A stretch of DNA of 64,000 bases from Pseudomonas sp. PDM04 (GCF_014851765.1 NZ_JACVAI010000003.1:822038-886037); one strand, 5' to 3'. Shown: positions 16,893-30,947, numbered from the stretch's first letter. Notes: a model not told the origin generated them from the letters alone. Numbers and translations: made by a program.

Positions 16893-19800
16893 ATGACCGA
16901 CGCGTTCGAAATCCCTAGCACACTGGTCCAAGCCCTTCAGCGCCGCGCGGCCCTGACGCCGGATCGGGTGGCCTTGCGTTTTCTCGCCGAAACCCCGGAT
17001 CAGGCAGTGGTGCTCAGCTATCGCGAACTGGACCGGCGGGCCCGCACGATTGCCGGGGCGTTGCAGGCCGAGGCGGAGTTCGGTGATCGTGCGGTGCTGT
17101 TGTTCCCCAGTGGTCCGGACTACGTCGCGGCCTTCTTCGGCTGCCTGTATGCCGGCGTAATCGCGGTGCCGGCCTATCCGCCGGAATCGGCCAGGCGTCA
17201 TCACCAGGAACGCCTGCTGTCGATCATCGGCGATGCCGGGCCGCGCCTGTTGCTGACCAGTGCCGGGCTGCGCGATGCCTTGCAACAGATAGACGGCGCG
17301 CCGCCGCTGTTGTGCGTCGACACCCTCGACAGCGTCCTGGCCGAACGCTGGGTCGAGCCGCACCTGCCGCACGACCACATCGCTTTCCTGCAATACACCT
17401 CCGGTTCGACGGCACTGCCCAAGGGCGTGCAAGTCAGCCACGGCAACCTGGTGGCCAACGAATTGCTGATCCGCCATGGCTTCGGCATCGATGTGAACCC
17501 TGACGATGTGATCGTCAGCTGGCTGCCGCTGTACCACGACATGGGCCTGATCGGCGGCCTGCTGCAGCCGATCTTCAGCGGCGTGCCCTGCGTATTGATG
17601 TCGCCGGCGTACTTCCTCGGCCGGCCGTTGCGCTGGCTGGAAGCAATCAGCGAATACGGCGGCACCATCAGCGGCGGGCCGGACTTCGCCTATCGCCTGT
17701 GCAGCGAGAGGGTCAGCGAGTCGGCACTGGAGCGCCTCGACCTCAGCGGCTGGCGTGTCGCGTATTCCGGGTCCGAACCGATTCGCCTCGACACCCTGGA
17801 GCGTTTCGCCGAGAAGTTCGCCAGTTGTGGTTTTACCTCGGACAGCTTCATGGCGTCCTATGGCCTGGCGGAAGCCACGTTGTTCGTTGCCGGCACACCG
17901 CGCGGCCATGGCATCGGCCATCTGCGGGTGGATGAACAGGCACTGGCGCAACACCGTGTCGAGCCGGGCGAGGGCAGCGCGATCATGAGCTGCGGCATCG
18001 GGCAGCCGGGCCACGCGGTGCTGATTGTCGATCCCGTGACGCTCGACGAACGGGCCGGACAGGCGGTCGGCGAAGTCTGGGCCAGCGGGCCAAGCATCGC
18101 CCAGGGCTACTGGCGCAACCCCGAGGCCAGCGCCGGGACCTTTGTCCAGCACCAGGGCAAGACCTGGCTGCGCACCGGTGACCTGGGGTTCATGCACGAG
18201 GGTGAGCTGTTCATTACCGGTCGCCTGAAAGACATGCTGATCGTACGCGGCCACAACCTGTACCCGCAGGACATCGAACAGACGGTCGAGCGGGAAGTGG
18301 AAGTGGTGCGAAAAGGTCGGGTCGCGGCGTTCGCCGTGACGGTCGACGGCCAGGAGAGCATAGGCATCGCGGCGGAAATCAGCCGCAGCGTGCAGAAGAT
18401 CCTGCCGCCCGAGGCGCTGATCAAGGCCATCCGACAGGCCGTGGCCGAGGCCTGTCAGGAAGCCCCGGGCGTGGTGGTGCTGCTCAATCCGGGGGCCTTG
18501 CCGAAAACCTCCAGCGGCAAGTTGCAGCGCTCGGCCTGCCGCAGTCGCCTGGACGATGGCAGTCTCGACAGCTATGCGCTGTTCCCGTCGGCGACCCCTG
18601 CCGAGCACACACCACCGCAGACCGGTCCTGGACTGCAAAGTCTGATCGGCCAGATCTGGTCCGAACAACTGCACGTGCCGCAGGTCGGCGCCGATGACCA
18701 CTTCTTCCTGCTCGGCGGCAACTCGATCGCCGCGACCCAGGTGGTGGCGCGGTTGCGCGAAGCGCTGGGTCTGGAGCTGAACCTGCGCCTGCTGTTCGAA
18801 GCGCCGACCCTGGGCGCATTCACCGCTGCCGTCATGCAGCAACAACTGGACGGTGGGCTGGCCCAGGGGGCGATCAGCCCGCTGTCGCGCAGCGAAGCGC
18901 TGCCGCAATCGCTGGCGCAAAACCGCCTGTGGATCACCTGGCAACTGGACCCGCAGAGCAGCGCCTACAACATCCCCGGTGCCCTGCGCTTGCGCGGCGA
19001 ACTGGATGAAGCGGCCTTGCTCGCCAGCTTCCAGCACCTGATCGAACGCCACGAATCCCTGCGCACGCGCTTCTTCGAGCGTGATGGCGTGGCGCTGCAG
19101 CAGGTCGATGCCGCGACCGCCTTCAATTTGCAGCGGATCGATATCAGCGACCTGCCCGTCGCCGAGCGTGAGGCTCGGGCGCAACAGATCCGTGACGACG
19201 AAGCCCGTACTCAGTTCGACCTGGAGAAAGGCCCGTTGCTGTGGGTGACCCTGGTGCGCCTCGATGATGACGAGCACCAGTTGCTGGTGACCCTGCATCA
19301 CATCATCGCTGACGGCTGGTCGCTGACTGTGCTGATCGACGAATTTTCGCGGCTTTACGCCGCCGCCACCCAGGGGCAACCGGTGGCGCTTGCGCCCTTG
19401 ACCACCCAGTACGCGGACTACGGCAGCTGGCAGCGCCAGTGGCTGGCGCAGGGGGAGGGCGAGCGGCAACTGGCCTACTGGAAGGCGCAGTTGGGCGATG
19501 AACATCCAACCCTGAGCCTGAGCACCGATCACCCGCGCTCGGCGCAACACCTGGGCAGCGCCGCCCGCCACACGGTACGGTTGGAGGCGAGCCTCAGCGA
19601 GGCCATTCGCCGGACCGCCCTGGCCTATGAATCCACCCCGTTCATGTTCTTGCTCGCGGCGTTCCAGAGCCTGCTGCACCGCTACAGCGGCCAGCGCGAT
19701 ATCCGCATTGGCGTGCCCAATGCCAACCGCCCGCGCCTGGAAACCCAGGGGCTGATCGGTTTCTTCATCAACACCCAGGTGTTGCGTGCCGAAGTGGATT

Positions 19801-22800
19801 CGCGCCTGCCGTTCCTTGAACTGCTGGCGCAAACCCGCGCCGCGACCCTGGGCGCCCAGGCCCATCAGGACCTGCCGTTCGAACAACTGCTCGAAGCGTT
19901 CCCCCAGGCCCGCGAGCAGGGCCTGTTCCAGGTGATGTTCAATCACCAGCAACGGGACCTCGGGGCCCTGCGGCGCCTGCCGGGCCTGCTTGCCGAAGAA
20001 CTGCCGTGGCACAGCCGCGAAGCCAAGTTCGATCTGCAACTGCACAGCGAGGAGGATCGTCACGGGCGCTTGAGCCTGTCCTTCGACTACGCCAGCGAAC
20101 TGTTCGACGCTGCGACCATCGAGCGCCTGGCCGGGCACTTCGGCCACCTGCTGCGCGCGGTCTGTGCACAACCGTCAACCGCCGTCGGTGACCTGCCGTT
20201 GATGAAGCCGGACGAGCTCGAGCAACAAGCGCACTGGAGCGTTGCGCCGTGCAACCCAGCCAGCCGATGGCTGCCGGAACTGCTCTGCGAACAGGCGCGC
20301 CGGACCCCGCAACAGACGGCGTTGATCTGGGAGGGTGGCCAGCTGGATTTCGCCGGGCTGCACGCCCAGGCCAACCGGCTGGCGCATTACCTGCGCGACA
20401 AAGGCGTGGGGCCGGACGTGTGCGTGGCCATCGCCGCCGAACGCTCGCCGCAACTGTTGATCGGCTTGCTGGCAATCATCAAGGCCGGTGGGGCCTACGT
20501 GCCGCTGGACCCGGATTACCCTGTCGAACGTCTCGCCTACATGCTGCGCGACAGCGGCGTGGAGCTGCTGCTGACGCAAACCCCGTTGCTCGACCGCCTG
20601 CCGGCTGCCGACGGTGTCTGCGTGATCGCCATGGACGCGCTGCACCTGGAGAACTGGCCGAGCCAGGCGCCGGGCTTGCATGTGCACGGCGACAACCTGG
20701 CGTATGTGATTTACACCTCCGGCTCCACCGGGCAACCCAAAGGCGTCGGCAACACCCACGCCGCCCTGGCCGAACGCCTGCAATGGATGCAGGACAGCTA
20801 TCGCCTGGACGACAGCGACGTGTTGATGCAGAAGGCCCCGATCAGTTTCGACGTGTCGGTCTGGGAATGCTTCTGGCCGCTGATCACCGGCGCGCGCTTG
20901 CTGATCGCCGGCCCCGGCGAGCATCGCGATCCGCACCGCATTGCCCAATTGGTGCAGCAGTTCGGTGTGACCACGCTGCACTTCGTGCCGCCGCTGCTGG
21001 CGTTGTTCATCGATGAACCGCTCAGCGCCGAGTGCACCAGTCTGCGCCGAGTATTCTCCGGCGGCGAAGCCTTGCCGGCCGAGTTGCGCAGCCGAGTGCT
21101 GGAACACCTGCCGGCGGTGCAACTGCACAACCGCTATGGCCCGACCGAAACCGCGATCAACGTCACCCACTGGCATTGCACGAACTTCGATGGCGAGCGC
21201 TCACCGATTGGCCGGCCATTGGGCAACGTGATCTGCCGGATCCTCGACGCCGACCTCAACCCGCTGCCGGTCGGGGTGCCGGGTGAGTTGTGCATCAGCG
21301 GCATCGGGCTGGCGCGCGGCTACCTCGGGCGCCCTGGCCTGACCGCCGAACGTTTTGTGGTCGACCCGGTGGGCGGGGCGGGCGCGCGCCTGTACCGCAC
21401 CGGCGACCGGGCCCGCTGGACGGCCGATGGGGTGATCGAATACCTCGGCCGCCTCGACCAGCAGGTCAAGTTGCGTGGTTTCCGGGTCGAGCCGGAAGAA
21501 ATCCAGGCTCGCCTGCTCACCCAGCAGGGCGTCGCCCAAGCCGTGGTGCTGGTGCGCGAGACCGCCGCCGGTGCTCAGTTGATCGGCTACTACACTGCAG
21601 CGCTCACCGATGAAACCGAAGCGGCGCAAAGCGCCCGCCTGAAAACCGCGCTGGCCGCCGAGTTGCCGGACTACATGGTGCCGGCGCAGCTCCTGCGTCT
21701 GCACGAAATGCCCCTGAGCCCCAGCGGCAAACTCGACCGCCGCGCCTTGCCCGAACCGAGCTGGCAGGGGGCCGAACATGTCGAGCCGGTCACGGCGCTG
21801 GAGCAGCAGGTCGCCGCGATCTGGCGCGAAGTCCTGGGGTTGGCGCAGGTCGGCCTGCGCGACGACTTCTTTGCCCTCGGCGGCCACTCGCTGCTGGCCA
21901 CGCAAATCATCTCGCGCACCCGTCAGGCCTGCGACGTCGAATTACCGTTGCGCGCGTTGTTCGAACACAGCGAACTGGGTGCATTCGCCGAGCAGGTCCG
22001 GTTGATCCAGGCCAGCGGCCGCACCAACCAGCAACCGCCGATCGAGAAAGTCGACCGCAGCCAACCGGTGCCGCTGTCCTACTCCCAGCAGCGCATGTGG
22101 TTCCTCTGGCAGATGGAGCCGGACAGCCCGGCCTACAACGTTGGCGGCATGGCTCGCTTGCGCGGGGTACTGGATGTCGGGCGTTTCGAGACGGCGTTGC
22201 AGGCGCTGATCCTGCGTCACGAAACCCTGCGCACCACGTTCCCGAGCGTCGATGGCGTGGCGCAGCAGCGGGTCCACCCGCAAACCGGCGTGCGCATGGA
22301 CTGGCAGGATTTCTCGGCGCTGGACGTCGACCTGCGTGAGCAACGGGTGCAGGCACTGGCGGACAGCGAAGCACACCGGCCTTTCAACCTGGAAACCGGA
22401 CCGCTGCTGCGTGCCTGTCTGGCCAAGACCGCCGAGCAGGAACACTACCTGGTGCTGACCTTGCACCACATCGTGACCGAAGGCTGGGCGATGGATATTT
22501 TCGCCCGCGAACTCAGCGCGCTCTACGAAGCCTTTGTCGATGACCGCGAGTCGCCGCTGGCGCCGTTGCCGGTGCAATACCTGGATTACAGCGTCTGGCA
22601 GCGCCAGTGGCTGGAGTCCGGCGAGCGCCAGCGCCAGCTCGATTACTGGACCGCGCAACTGGGCCGTGAACATCCGTTGCTGGAACTGCCGGCCGACCGT
22701 CCGCGCCCACCGGTGCAAAGCCATCGGGGCGAGCTGTTCCGTTTCGACCTGAGCGACGACCTCGCGGCGCGGGTTCGGGCCTTCAATGCCCGCAACGGCC

Positions 22801-25800
22801 TGACCCTGTTCATGACCATGACCGCCACCCTGGCGCTGCTGCTTTACCGCTACAGCGGCCAGACCGACCTGCGCATCGGCGCGCCGGTGGCCAACCGCAT
22901 CCGCCCGGAAAGCGAAGGGCTGATCGGGGCGTTCCTCAATACCCAGGTCCTGCGTTGCCGGCTCGACGGGCAGATGTCGGTCGGCGAATTGCTGGAGCAG
23001 GTACGCCAAACCGTCATTGAAGGCCAGTCCCATCAGGACCTGCCGTTCGATCATCTGGTGGAGGCGCTGCAGCCGCCGCGCAGTGCCGCGTATAACCCGC
23101 TGTTCCAGGTGATGTGCAACGTGCAGCGCTGGGAGTTCCAGCAAAGCCGCCGGCTCGACGGCATGACGGTCGAGTACCTGGCCAACGATGCGCGGGCGAC
23201 CAAGTTCGACCTCAACCTGGAGGTCACCGACCTCGATCATCGCCTGGGTTGCTGCCTGACCTACAGCACCGACCTGTTCGACGAGCCGCGCATCGCACGC
23301 ATGGCCGGGCATTGGTGCAACCTGCTGCAAGCGCTGGTTGCCGATCCGCAGCAGCGGCTGAGCGAGGTGCCCTTGCTGCCCGTCGCCGAGCAACGGCAGT
23401 TGTTCGAGAGCCTGGGTGTCGGGCCCGGCGAACATCGCCTCGACCAATGCCTGCATCAGCTGTTCGCCGAGCAGGCACGGCTGCGCAAGGATGCACCGGC
23501 GCTGACGTTCGCCGGGCAGACCCTGAGCTACGCCGAACTCGACAGCCGTGCCAATCGCCTGGCCTGGATGCTGCGTGAACGCGGCGTCGGCCCGCAGGTG
23601 CGCGTCGGCCTGGCGCTTGAGCGTTCGCTGGAAATGGTCATTGGTTTGCTGGCGATCCTCAAGGCTGGTGGTGCCTACGTGCCACTGGACCCGGAATACC
23701 CGCTCGACCGCCTGCATTACATGATCGAAGACAGCGGCGTCGGCTTGCTGCTCAGTGATGCGGCGATGTTTGCCGCGTTGGGCGAGCTGCCGTCGACCAT
23801 CGCCCGCTGGTGCCTGGAAGAAGACGCGGCGCAACTGGCCGATTACCCGGCCACCGAACTGCCTTTCATCAGCCTGCCGCAACATCAGGCGTACCTGATC
23901 TACACCTCCGGCTCCACCGGCAAACCCAAGGGCGTGGTGGTGTCCCACGGTGAAATCGCCATGCATTGCCAGGCCGTCATCGAGCGCTTCGGCATGCGCC
24001 CGGACGATTGCGAGCTGCACTTCTATTCGATCAATTTCGATGCGGCGACCGAGCGCCTGCTGGTGCCCCTGTTGAGCGGCGCGCAAGTCGTCCTGCGAGC
24101 GCAGGGCCAGTGGGACGCCGAGGAAATCTGCGGGCTGATCCGCCGCCATCACATCAACATCCTGGGTTTCACCCCCAGCTATGGCAGCCAGCTCGCGCAG
24201 TGGCTGGCGACGCAAGGCCAAACCCTGCCGGTGCGCATGTGCATTACCGGCGGTGAAGCCTTGACCGGCGAACACCTGCAGCGAATTCGCGCGGCGTTCA
24301 CCCCGAGCCTGTTCTTCAACGCCTACGGCCCGACCGAAACCGTGGTCATGCCGCTGGCCAGCCTGGCGCCGCCGGTGCTGGAAGAAGGGCTGGGCAGCGT
24401 GCCGATCGGCAGCGTGATCGGCGCCCGCGTGGCGTACATTCTCGATGCCGACCTGGCGCTGGTGCCGCCAGGCGCGACCGGCGAGCTGTATGTCGGCGGG
24501 GCCGGCCTGGCCCAGGGTTATCACCAACGTGCGGATATCACGGCGGAGCGCTTCGTCGCCGACCCGTTCGCCAATGGCGGCGAGCGCATGTACCGCACCG
24601 GCGACCTGGTGCGTCAGCGCGCCGACGGTCTGGTGGAATACCTCGGGCGCATCGACCATCAAGTGAAGATTCGCGGCTTCCGTATCGAGTTGGGCGAGAT
24701 CGAAACCCGTCTGCTGGAGCATGCCGCAGTCCGTGAGGCGGTGGTGCTGGCGCTCGACGCGCCAAGCGGCAAACAACTGGTCGGCTACCTGGTCGCCGAC
24801 GTCGCCGAAGGGGACGACGGGCAACAGGCCGAGCTGCGCGAAGCGCTCAAGGCTCACCTGAAATCCCAACTGCCGGAATACATGGTGCCCACGCACCTGA
24901 TCCTGCTGGCGAGCATGCCGTTGACCGCCAACGGCAAGCTCGACCGCCGTGCGTTGCCGGCACCGGACCCGGAGCTCAATCGTCAATGCTACGTGGCGCC
25001 GAGCAACCTGCTGGAACAGACGCTGGCGCAGATCTGGTGCGACGTGCTGAACGTCGCGCAGGTCGGTCTCAACGACAACTTCTTCGAACTGGGCGGTGAC
25101 TCGATCCTGTCGATCCAGGTGGTCAGTCGTGCGCGGCAACAGGGCATTCACTTCAGCCCGCGCGACCTGTTCCAGCACCAGACTGTGCAAACCCTGGCCG
25201 CCGTCGCCAGTCGTGCCGAGCAGGTCATCGCCGAGCAGGGCCTGCTCAGCGGCGAATCGCGCCTGACGCCGATCCAGCACTGGTTCTTCGACACCGCTAT
25301 TGCCCAGCGCCAGCACTGGAACCAGGCAGTGCTGCTGGAACCGAACGGGGTGCTCGAGCCCCATCGCCTGGAGCAGGCGCTGCTGGCGGTGATCGAACAG
25401 CATGATGCCTTGCGCCTGCGCTTCAGCCAGGCTTCGGGCGCCTGGACGGCGGTGCACCAGGACGTGTCCGATCTGCCGGTGCTGTGGCAGGTGCGGGTGA
25501 CGTCCATGGACAAATGCGCAGCGCTGTTCGCGGACGCGCAACGCAGCCTCGACCTCGAACAGGGGCCGCTGATGCGGGTGCTGCTGATCGATGGCCCTGA
25601 AGGGCAGCAACGGTTGTTCCTGGCGATCCACCATCTGGTGGTGGATGGCGTGTCATGGCGTGTGTTGCTGGACGACCTGCAGACGGTGTATCGGCACCTG
25701 GAGGCCGGGCAATCGGTGAAACTGCCGGCGAAAACCAGCGCCTTCAAGGACTGGACCGCACGCCTGCAGGCCTATGCCAGCAGCGAATCCCTGCGCGAGG

Positions 25801-28800
25801 AGCTGGGCTGGTGGCAAGCGCAACTGGCCGGGCCGAGTGCCGATCTGCCGTGCGATCGCCCCGACGGCGGGCGGCAGAATCGCCATGCCGAAACGGTCAG
25901 CGTGCGCCTCGATGCCGACTGCACCCGGCAATTGTTGCAGCAGGCGCCCAGCGCCTATCGCACCCAGGTCAACGACCTGTTGCTGACCGCCCTGGCCCGC
26001 GTGCTGTGCCGCTGGAGCGGCCACGACTCGGCGTTGATTCAACTGGAGGGCCACGGGCGTGAGACGCTGTTCGATGACATCGACCTGACCCGTACGGTCG
26101 GCTGGTTCACCAGCGCTTACCCGCTGCGCCTGACCCCGGTGAGCATCGAGGAAGCCGCCGGGCAGGGCGCCTCGATCAAGGCGATCAAGGAGCAACTGCG
26201 CGGTGTGCCCCACAAGGGGCTGGGTTATGGCGTGTTGCGTTACCTGGCGGATCAGCCGTGCCGCGAGGCCATGGCCGCGCTGCCGATGGCGCCGATCACC
26301 TTCAACTACCTGGGCCAGTTCGACCAGAGCTTCGGCGCGCAGGCGCTGTTCCGTCCGCTGGACGAGCCAGTCGGCGCCGCTCACGACCCGCACGCGCCGC
26401 TGCCCAACGAACTGAGCGTCGACGGTCAGGTCTATGGCGGCGAACTGGTGCTGCGCTGGACCTTCAGCGCCGAACGCCATGATGCGCAGACCATCAGCGA
26501 GCTGGCGGATGCCTATCTGGGCGAGTTGCAGAGCCTGATCGACCATTGCCTGCGCGACGACACCGGAGGCCTGACCCCGTCGGACTTCCCACTGGCGAGG
26601 TTGACCCAGGCGCAACTCGATGCCTTGCCGATTGCCGCAGCGGCCATCGAAGACGTCTACCCGCTGACACCGATGCAGGAGGGCATGCTGCTGCACACCC
26701 TGCTCGAGCCGGGCACCGGTCTCTACTACATGCAGGACCGCTATCGCATCAACAGCGAACTCGACCCGCAGCGTTTCGCCCAGGCCTGGCAAGCGGTGAT
26801 CGCCCGTCACGAAGCCTTGCGTGCGTCGTTCTGCTGGAACGTTGGCGAAGACATGCTGCAAGTCATCCACAAGCCGGGCAGCACGCCAATCGAGTACCTC
26901 GACTGGTGTGACATCGCTGACGACGAGCAGGAGCCGAAGCTGCAACGCCTGCTCAGGAGCGAACGCGAAGCCGGTTTCGACTTGCTCAACCAGGCGCCAT
27001 TCCACCTGCGCCTGATTCGCGTCGGCGCAGCGCGCTACTGGTTCATGATGAGCAACCACCACATCCTCATCGATGCCTGGTGCCGCTCGCTGCTGATGAG
27101 CGATTTCTTCGAAATCTACAGGGCCCTGGGCGAAGGCCGCGAAGCGCAACTGACGGCGGCGCCGCGGTATCGCGACTACATCGGCTGGTTGCAACACCAG
27201 AGCCTGGCCGAGGCGCGGCAGTGGTGGAAAGCCAATCTGCAAGGCTTCGAACGGACCACGCCAATCCCCAGCGACCGCCCGTTCCTGCGCGAACACGCCG
27301 GCGACAGCGGCGGCATGATCGTCGGTGACCGCTACACAAGGCTCGACGCCCGCGACGGTGCGCGATTGCGTGAGCTGGCGCAGGCCCATCAGTTGACCAT
27401 CAACACTTTCGCCCAGGCAGCCTGGGCCCTGGTGCTGCGGCGCCTGAGCGGTGATCGCGACGTGCTGTTCGGCGTGACGGTGGCCGGACGGCCGGTGGAG
27501 ATGCCGGAGATGCAACGCACCGTCGGCCTGTTCATCAACAGCATCGCGCTGCGGGTGAAAATGCCCGGGGACGATCAGCGTTGCAGCGTGCGTCAGTGGC
27601 TGACGGCGCTGCTCGACAGCAACATGCAACTGCGTGAGTACGAATACCTGCCATTGGTGAGCATTCAGGAAAACAGCGAGTTGCCCAAGGGCCAGCCGCT
27701 GTTCGACAGCCTGTTCGTATTCGAGAACGCCCCGGTGGAGGTGTCGGTGCTGGATCGTGCGCAAAGCCTCAATGCGACGTCGGACTCCGGCCGCACCCAC
27801 ACCAACTTCCCGCTGACGGCCGTGTGTTATCCGGGCGATGACCTTGGCTTGCACCTGTCCTACGACCAGCGTTACTTCGACGAATCGACGGTCGAGCGCA
27901 TGCTCGGCGAGTTCAAGCGTCTGTTGCTGGCGCTGGTGGAAGGTTTCCATGGCGACATGGCCGACTTGCCGCTGCTGGGCGCCGAGGAACGAGATTTCCT
28001 GGTCCACGGTTGCAACCAGAGCAGCCATGATTACCCGCTGGAGCAGAGCTACGTGGCGTTGTTTGAAGCGCAAGTGGCCGCACATCCGCAGCGCATCGCC
28101 GCCAGTTGCCTTGACCGCCAACTCGGTTACGCCGAGCTCAACGCGTGCAGCAACCGTCTCGGCCACGCGCTGATCGCAGCCGGGGTCGGGCTGGACCAGC
28201 CGGTGGCGTTGCTGGCCGAACGCGGCCTCGATCTGCTGGGGATGATCATCGGCAGCTTCAAGGCGGGCGCGGGTTACCTGCCGCTGGACCCGGGGCTGCC
28301 GAGCCAGCGCCTGAGCCGGATCATCGACCTGAGCCGCACGCCTTTGCTGGTCTGTACCCAGGCCTGTCGCGAGCAGGCGCTGGCGTTGCTCGAGGAGTCG
28401 GGCTGTGCCCATCGCCCACGGTTACTGGTGTGGGAGGAGGTACAGGCCAGCGATCGCTCGGTGGCCAACCCCGGGATCTACAGCGGCCCGGACAACCTGG
28501 CCTACGTGATCTACACCTCCGGTTCGACCGGTTTGCCCAAGGGCGTCATGGTCGAGCAGCGTGGCATGCTCAACAACCAGTTGAGCAAGGTGCCGTACCT
28601 GAATCTGAGCGAGGCTGACGTGATCGCGCAGACCGCCTCGCAAAGCTTCGACATTTCGGTCTGGCAGTTCCTCGCCGCGCCGTTGTTCGGTGCGCGGGTG
28701 GACATCGTGCCAAATACCCTTGCCCATGATCCACAGGGACTGCTGGCGCATGTGGCGACACAGGGCATTACCGTGCTGGAAAGCGTGCCGTCGCTGATCC

Positions 28801-29891
28801 AGGGCATGCTCGCCCAGGAGCGCATGAGCCTCGACGGCCTGCGCTGGATGTTGCCGACCGGTGAAGCGATGCCGCCGGAACTGGCCCATCAGTGGTTGCT
28901 GCGTTACCCGGACATCGGGCTGGTGAATGCCTATGGCCCGGCGGAGTGTTCGGATGACGTGGCGTTCTTCCGCGTCGACAGGGCCTCGACCCGTGGCAGT
29001 TACCTGCCGATTGGCACGCCCACCGACAACAACCGTCTGTACTTGCTGGACGGCGCACTGGAGCTGGTGCCGCTGGGTGCGGTGGGTGAGTTGTGCGTCG
29101 CCGGCACCGGCGTCGGGCGCGGTTATGTCAGCGATCCGCTGCGCACCGCGCAGGTGTTCGTGCCCGATCCGTTTGGCGAACCGGGCGCGCGCCTGTATCG
29201 CACCGGCGACCTGGCCCGGCGTCGCAGCGACGGCGTGCTGGAGTACGTCGGACGCATCGACCATCAGGTGAAAATTCGCGGCTACCGCATTGAGCTGGGT
29301 GAAATCGAGGCGCGCCTGCATGAACAACCGCAAGTGCGTGAAGCGGCGGTCGGCGTGCAGGAGGGTGCGAACGGCAAGCATCTGGTCGGTTACCTGGTGG
29401 CGGCGGACGCCACGCTGAATTCGACCGAGCGCCTTGAACGCATCAAGCAGCGCCTGCGCGCCGAGCTGCCGGAATACATGGTGCCGCTGCACTGGCTGTG
29501 GCTGGAGCGGATGCCGCTCAACGCCAACGGCAAACTGGACCGCAAGGCCTTGCCGGCGCTAGAGATCGGCCAGTTGCAGGGCCAGGATTACCTGGCCCCG
29601 CGCAATGAGCTGGAACAGACCCTGGCCGATATCTGGGCCGAAGTGCTGAAGGTCGATCAGGTGGGCGTTCGCGACAACTTCTTCGAACTGGGCGGGCATT
29701 CGTTGCTGGCCACGCAGATCGCTTCGCGGGTGCAAAAGACCCTGCAACGGGATGTGCCGTTGCGGGCCATGTTCGAGTGCAGCACGGTACAGGAACTGGC
29801 CGAGTACATCGAAGGGCTGGCGGCCAGTGAGATCACCGGGGACAAGGCGGACCGCCTGAATGACCTGATGGCCGAGTTGGAGGGGTTCTAG
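16893..29891 (+). CDS. pvdL: Pyoverdine chromophore NRPS PvdL
   Basis: 4332 residues. Order (approximate residues of core motifs): acyl-AMP ligase with [12 protein letters not shown] (170), carrier LGGNS (609); C with HHIIADGW (801), A with [11 protein letters not shown] (1273), carrier LGGHS (1661); C with HHIVTEGW (1857), A (2336), carrier LGGDS (2733), epimerase-type [10 protein letters not shown] (2912); C with NHHILIDAW (3388), A (3872), carrier LGGHS (4266). There is no thioesterase. This is the PvdL plan: a fatty acid start, then Glu, D-Tyr and Dab, giving the acylated chromophore precursor. ATG 16893 (MTDAFEIP) matches homologs; the frame is open further upstream, to 16785. The carrier before the epimerase has LGGDS, as usual. 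A PvdS box drives it. Confidence 0.96.
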   Translation: MTDAFEIPSTLVQALQRRAALTPDRVALRFLAETPDQAVVLSYRELDRRARTIAGALQAEAEFGDRAVLLFPSGPDYVAAFFGCLYAGVIAVPAYPPESARRHHQERLLSIIGDAGPRLLLTSAGLRDALQQIDGAPPLLCVDTLDSVLAERWVEPHLPHDHIAFLQYTSGSTALPKGVQVSHGNLVANELLIRHGFGIDVNPDDVIVSWLPLYHDMGLIGGLLQPIFSGVPCVLMSPAYFLGRPLRWLEAISEYGGTISGGPDFAYRLCSERVSESALERLDLSGWRVAYSGSEPIRLDTLERFAEKFASCGFTSDSFMASYGLAEATLFVAGTPRGHGIGHLRVDEQALAQHRVEPGEGSAIMSCGIGQPGHAVLIVDPVTLDERAGQAVGEVWASGPSIAQGYWRNPEASAGTFVQHQGKTWLRTGDLGFMHEGELFITGRLKDMLIVRGHNLYPQDIEQTVEREVEVVRKGRVAAFAVTVDGQESIGIAAEISRSVQKILPPEALIKAIRQAVAEACQEAPGVVVLLNPGALPKTSSGKLQRSACRSRLDDGSLDSYALFPSATPAEHTPPQTGPGLQSLIGQIWSEQLHVPQVGADDHFFLLGGNSIAATQVVARLREALGLELNLRLLFEAPTLGAFTAAVMQQQLDGGLAQGAISPLSRSEALPQSLAQNRLWITWQLDPQSSAYNIPGALRLRGELDEAALLASFQHLIERHESLRTRFFERDGVALQQVDAATAFNLQRIDISDLPVAEREARAQQIRDDEARTQFDLEKGPLLWVTLVRLDDDEHQLLVTLHHIIADGWSLTVLIDEFSRLYAAATQGQPVALAPLTTQYADYGSWQRQWLAQGEGERQLAYWKAQLGDEHPTLSLSTDHPRSAQHLGSAARHTVRLEASLSEAIRRTALAYESTPFMFLLAAFQSLLHRYSGQRDIRIGVPNANRPRLETQGLIGFFINTQVLRAEVDSRLPFLELLAQTRAATLGAQAHQDLPFEQLLEAFPQAREQGLFQVMFNHQQRDLGALRRLPGLLAEELPWHSREAKFDLQLHSEEDRHGRLSLSFDYASELFDAATIERLAGHFGHLLRAVCAQPSTAVGDLPLMKPDELEQQAHWSVAPCNPASRWLPELLCEQARRTPQQTALIWEGGQLDFAGLHAQANRLAHYLRDKGVGPDVCVAIAAERSPQLLIGLLAIIKAGGAYVPLDPDYPVERLAYMLRDSGVELLLTQTPLLDRLPAADGVCVIAMDALHLENWPSQAPGLHVHGDNLAYVIYTSGSTGQPKGVGNTHAALAERLQWMQDSYRLDDSDVLMQKAPISFDVSVWECFWPLITGARLLIAGPGEHRDPHRIAQLVQQFGVTTLHFVPPLLALFIDEPLSAECTSLRRVFSGGEALPAELRSRVLEHLPAVQLHNRYGPTETAINVTHWHCTNFDGERSPIGRPLGNVICRILDADLNPLPVGVPGELCISGIGLARGYLGRPGLTAERFVVDPVGGAGARLYRTGDRARWTADGVIEYLGRLDQQVKLRGFRVEPEEIQARLLTQQGVAQAVVLVRETAAGAQLIGYYTAALTDETEAAQSARLKTALAAELPDYMVPAQLLRLHEMPLSPSGKLDRRALPEPSWQGAEHVEPVTALEQQVAAIWREVLGLAQVGLRDDFFALGGHSLLATQIISRTRQACDVELPLRALFEHSELGAFAEQVRLIQASGRTNQQPPIEKVDRSQPVPLSYSQQRMWFLWQMEPDSPAYNVGGMARLRGVLDVGRFETALQALILRHETLRTTFPSVDGVAQQRVHPQTGVRMDWQDFSALDVDLREQRVQALADSEAHRPFNLETGPLLRACLAKTAEQEHYLVLTLHHIVTEGWAMDIFARELSALYEAFVDDRESPLAPLPVQYLDYSVWQRQWLESGERQRQLDYWTAQLGREHPLLELPADRPRPPVQSHRGELFRFDLSDDLAARVRAFNARNGLTLFMTMTATLALLLYRYSGQTDLRIGAPVANRIRPESEGLIGAFLNTQVLRCRLDGQMSVGELLEQVRQTVIEGQSHQDLPFDHLVEALQPPRSAAYNPLFQVMCNVQRWEFQQSRRLDGMTVEYLANDARATKFDLNLEVTDLDHRLGCCLTYSTDLFDEPRIARMAGHWCNLLQALVADPQQRLSEVPLLPVAEQRQLFESLGVGPGEHRLDQCLHQLFAEQARLRKDAPALTFAGQTLSYAELDSRANRLAWMLRERGVGPQVRVGLALERSLEMVIGLLAILKAGGAYVPLDPEYPLDRLHYMIEDSGVGLLLSDAAMFAALGELPSTIARWCLEEDAAQLADYPATELPFISLPQHQAYLIYTSGSTGKPKGVVVSHGEIAMHCQAVIERFGMRPDDCELHFYSINFDAATERLLVPLLSGAQVVLRAQGQWDAEEICGLIRRHHINILGFTPSYGSQLAQWLATQGQTLPVRMCITGGEALTGEHLQRIRAAFTPSLFFNAYGPTETVVMPLASLAPPVLEEGLGSVPIGSVIGARVAYILDADLALVPPGATGELYVGGAGLAQGYHQRADITAERFVADPFANGGERMYRTGDLVRQRADGLVEYLGRIDHQVKIRGFRIELGEIETRLLEHAAVREAVVLALDAPSGKQLVGYLVADVAEGDDGQQAELREALKAHLKSQLPEYMVPTHLILLASMPLTANGKLDRRALPAPDPELNRQCYVAPSNLLEQTLAQIWCDVLNVAQVGLNDNFFELGGDSILSIQVVSRARQQGIHFSPRDLFQHQTVQTLAAVASRAEQVIAEQGLLSGESRLTPIQHWFFDTAIAQRQHWNQAVLLEPNGVLEPHRLEQALLAVIEQHDALRLRFSQASGAWTAVHQDVSDLPVLWQVRVTSMDKCAALFADAQRSLDLEQGPLMRVLLIDGPEGQQRLFLAIHHLVVDGVSWRVLLDDLQTVYRHLEAGQSVKLPAKTSAFKDWTARLQAYASSESLREELGWWQAQLAGPSADLPCDRPDGGRQNRHAETVSVRLDADCTRQLLQQAPSAYRTQVNDLLLTALARVLCRWSGHDSALIQLEGHGRETLFDDIDLTRTVGWFTSAYPLRLTPVSIEEAAGQGASIKAIKEQLRGVPHKGLGYGVLRYLADQPCREAMAALPMAPITFNYLGQFDQSFGAQALFRPLDEPVGAAHDPHAPLPNELSVDGQVYGGELVLRWTFSAERHDAQTISELADAYLGELQSLIDHCLRDDTGGLTPSDFPLARLTQAQLDALPIAAAAIEDVYPLTPMQEGMLLHTLLEPGTGLYYMQDRYRINSELDPQRFAQAWQAVIARHEALRASFCWNVGEDMLQVIHKPGSTPIEYLDWCDIADDEQEPKLQRLLRSEREAGFDLLNQAPFHLRLIRVGAARYWFMMSNHHILIDAWCRSLLMSDFFEIYRALGEGREAQLTAAPRYRDYIGWLQHQSLAEARQWWKANLQGFERTTPIPSDRPFLREHAGDSGGMIVGDRYTRLDARDGARLRELAQAHQLTINTFAQAAWALVLRRLSGDRDVLFGVTVAGRPVEMPEMQRTVGLFINSIALRVKMPGDDQRCSVRQWLTALLDSNMQLREYEYLPLVSIQENSELPKGQPLFDSLFVFENAPVEVSVLDRAQSLNATSDSGRTHTNFPLTAVCYPGDDLGLHLSYDQRYFDESTVERMLGEFKRLLLALVEGFHGDMADLPLLGAEERDFLVHGCNQSSHDYPLEQSYVALFEAQVAAHPQRIAASCLDRQLGYAELNACSNRLGHALIAAGVGLDQPVALLAERGLDLLGMIIGSFKAGAGYLPLDPGLPSQRLSRIIDLSRTPLLVCTQACREQALALLEESGCAHRPRLLVWEEVQASDRSVANPGIYSGPDNLAYVIYTSGSTGLPKGVMVEQRGMLNNQLSKVPYLNLSEADVIAQTASQSFDISVWQFLAAPLFGARVDIVPNTLAHDPQGLLAHVATQGITVLESVPSLIQGMLAQERMSLDGLRWMLPTGEAMPPELAHQWLLRYPDIGLVNAYGPAECSDDVAFFRVDRASTRGSYLPIGTPTDNNRLYLLDGALELVPLGAVGELCVAGTGVGRGYVSDPLRTAQVFVPDPFGEPGARLYRTGDLARRRSDGVLEYVGRIDHQVKIRGYRIELGEIEARLHEQPQVREAAVGVQEGANGKHLVGYLVAADATLNSTERLERIKQRLRAELPEYMVPLHWLWLERMPLNANGKLDRKALPALEIGQLQGQDYLAPRNELEQTLADIWAEVLKVDQVGVRDNFFELGGHSLLATQIASRVQKTLQRDVPLRAMFECSTVQELAEYIEGLAASEITGDKADRLNDLMAELEGF

Positions 29892-29915
29892 TTCTTCAGT
29901 GCCTGTACCGACCGC

Positions 29916-29987
29916 TCCGCGAGCAGGCTCGCTCCCACGATGGCTCTGTGTCCGCAGGCCTCTGTGGGAGCGAGCCCGCTAGCGATG
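29916..29987. repeat. REPIN downstream of pvdL
   Basis: Inverted REP arms (TCCGCGAGCAGGCTCGCTCCCA and its diverged complement ending GAGCCCGCTAGCGATG) with a 20-odd base spacer, starting about 25 bases after the pvdL stop. Confidence 0.85.
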
Positions 29988-30077
29988 GTGTCTGCACGCT
30001 CGTCACAATTTGTGCGTTGACGGTCGATTCGTTGCGCATCAGTCTGCTTTCTCCCTTTTTGGCAGAGGAGCCAGTCA

Positions 30078-30899
30078 ATGCCCTTCGTAACGATTGACGG
30101 ACAACCCCTTCACTACATCGACCAGGGCACGGGCCCGGCCGTTCTGCTGGCCGGCAGTTACCTTTGGGACCAGGCCATGTGGGCGCCGCAAATAGCTGCG
30201 CTCTCGCCGCACTACCGGGTCATTGCCCTGGACCTGTGGGGCCACGGTGAATCCGGGCAACTGCCCGAAGGCACTGCAACGCTGGACGACATCGCCCGCC
30301 AGGCCCTGGGTTTGCTCGATCAACTGGGCATCGACCGGGTGACGCTGGTCGGCCTGTCGGTAGGGGGCATGTGGGGCGCGCGCCTGGCCTTGTCGGCGCC
30401 GCAACGGCTCAACGGCCTGGTGTTGATGGACACCTACCTCGGCGCCGAGCCCGAACCGACCCGCCAGTATTATTTTTCGCTGCTCCAGCAGATCGAGGAC
30501 AGCGGCGTGATTGCAGCGCCACTGCTCGATATCGTGGTGCCGATCTTCTTCCGCCCAGGCATCGACCCGCAGTCGGCGCTGTACCGGGACTTTCGCGCGA
30601 AACTGGCGGCGCTGCCGGCGGAGCGTCTGCGTCAGAGCATTGTGCCGATGGGGCGGATCACGTTCGGGCGTGAGGATGAGTTGTCGCGCCTGGGGCAGTT
30701 GAATGCCGCCACCACGCTGGTGATGGGCGGCGATCAGGACAAGCCGCGCCCGCCGTCCGAAGCCCGGGAAATGGCGGAGCTGATCGGTTGCCCGTATGTG
30801 CAGGTGCCTGAGGCCGGGCATATCTCCAACCTGGAGAACCCGTCGTTCGTGACCGAGACGTTGCTGAAGTTTCTAAGCGAGAGGAATCGGGTGGTCTGA
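30078..30899 (+). CDS. Alpha/beta-fold hydrolase
   Basis: 273 residues, a single alpha/beta hydrolase domain with no signal peptide. The nucleophile elbow is GLSVGG (Ser near residue 94), the oxyanion region is LLAGSYLWDQ, and the catalytic histidine is in PEAGHISNLE near the C-terminus. The VMGGDQD segment carries a probable acidic partner. The start is supported by GAGGAG about 6 bases before the ATG. It follows pvdL on the same strand but is separated by a REPIN and shows no PvdS box, so a link to pyoverdine is unproven. It is not the type II thioesterase PvdG. Substrate unknown. Confidence 0.8.
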   Translation: MPFVTIDGQPLHYIDQGTGPAVLLAGSYLWDQAMWAPQIAALSPHYRVIALDLWGHGESGQLPEGTATLDDIARQALGLLDQLGIDRVTLVGLSVGGMWGARLALSAPQRLNGLVLMDTYLGAEPEPTRQYYFSLLQQIEDSGVIAAPLLDIVVPIFFRPGIDPQSALYRDFRAKLAALPAERLRQSIVPMGRITFGREDELSRLGQLNAATTLVMGGDQDKPRPPSEAREMAELIGCPYVQVPEAGHISNLENPSFVTETLLKFLSERNRVV

Positions 30900-30905
30900 G
30901 CATTT

Positions 30906-30937
30906 CCTGTGGGGGCGAGCAGGCGCGCTCCCACAGG
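30906..30937. repeat. Single REP-like palindrome
   Basis: CCTGTGGG and its complement CCCACAGG enclose GGCGAGCAGGCGCGCT. This is one solitary REP hairpin between the convergent hydrolase and dsbG genes, probably serving as their shared transcript end. Confidence 0.75.
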
Positions 30938-30947
30938 GGCAGGCCAG

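Noticed and set aside
16851..20171. 1106-residue open frame on the minus strand across pvdL
   Set aside because: It is the mirror of the pvdL coding sequence, with biased composition and no domain; the plus frame has full NRPS motifs.
30078..30899. Alpha/beta hydrolase as the thioesterase PvdG
   Set aside because: The nucleophile and overall pattern are of general alpha/beta hydrolases, a REPIN separates it from pvdL, and no PvdS box was seen.
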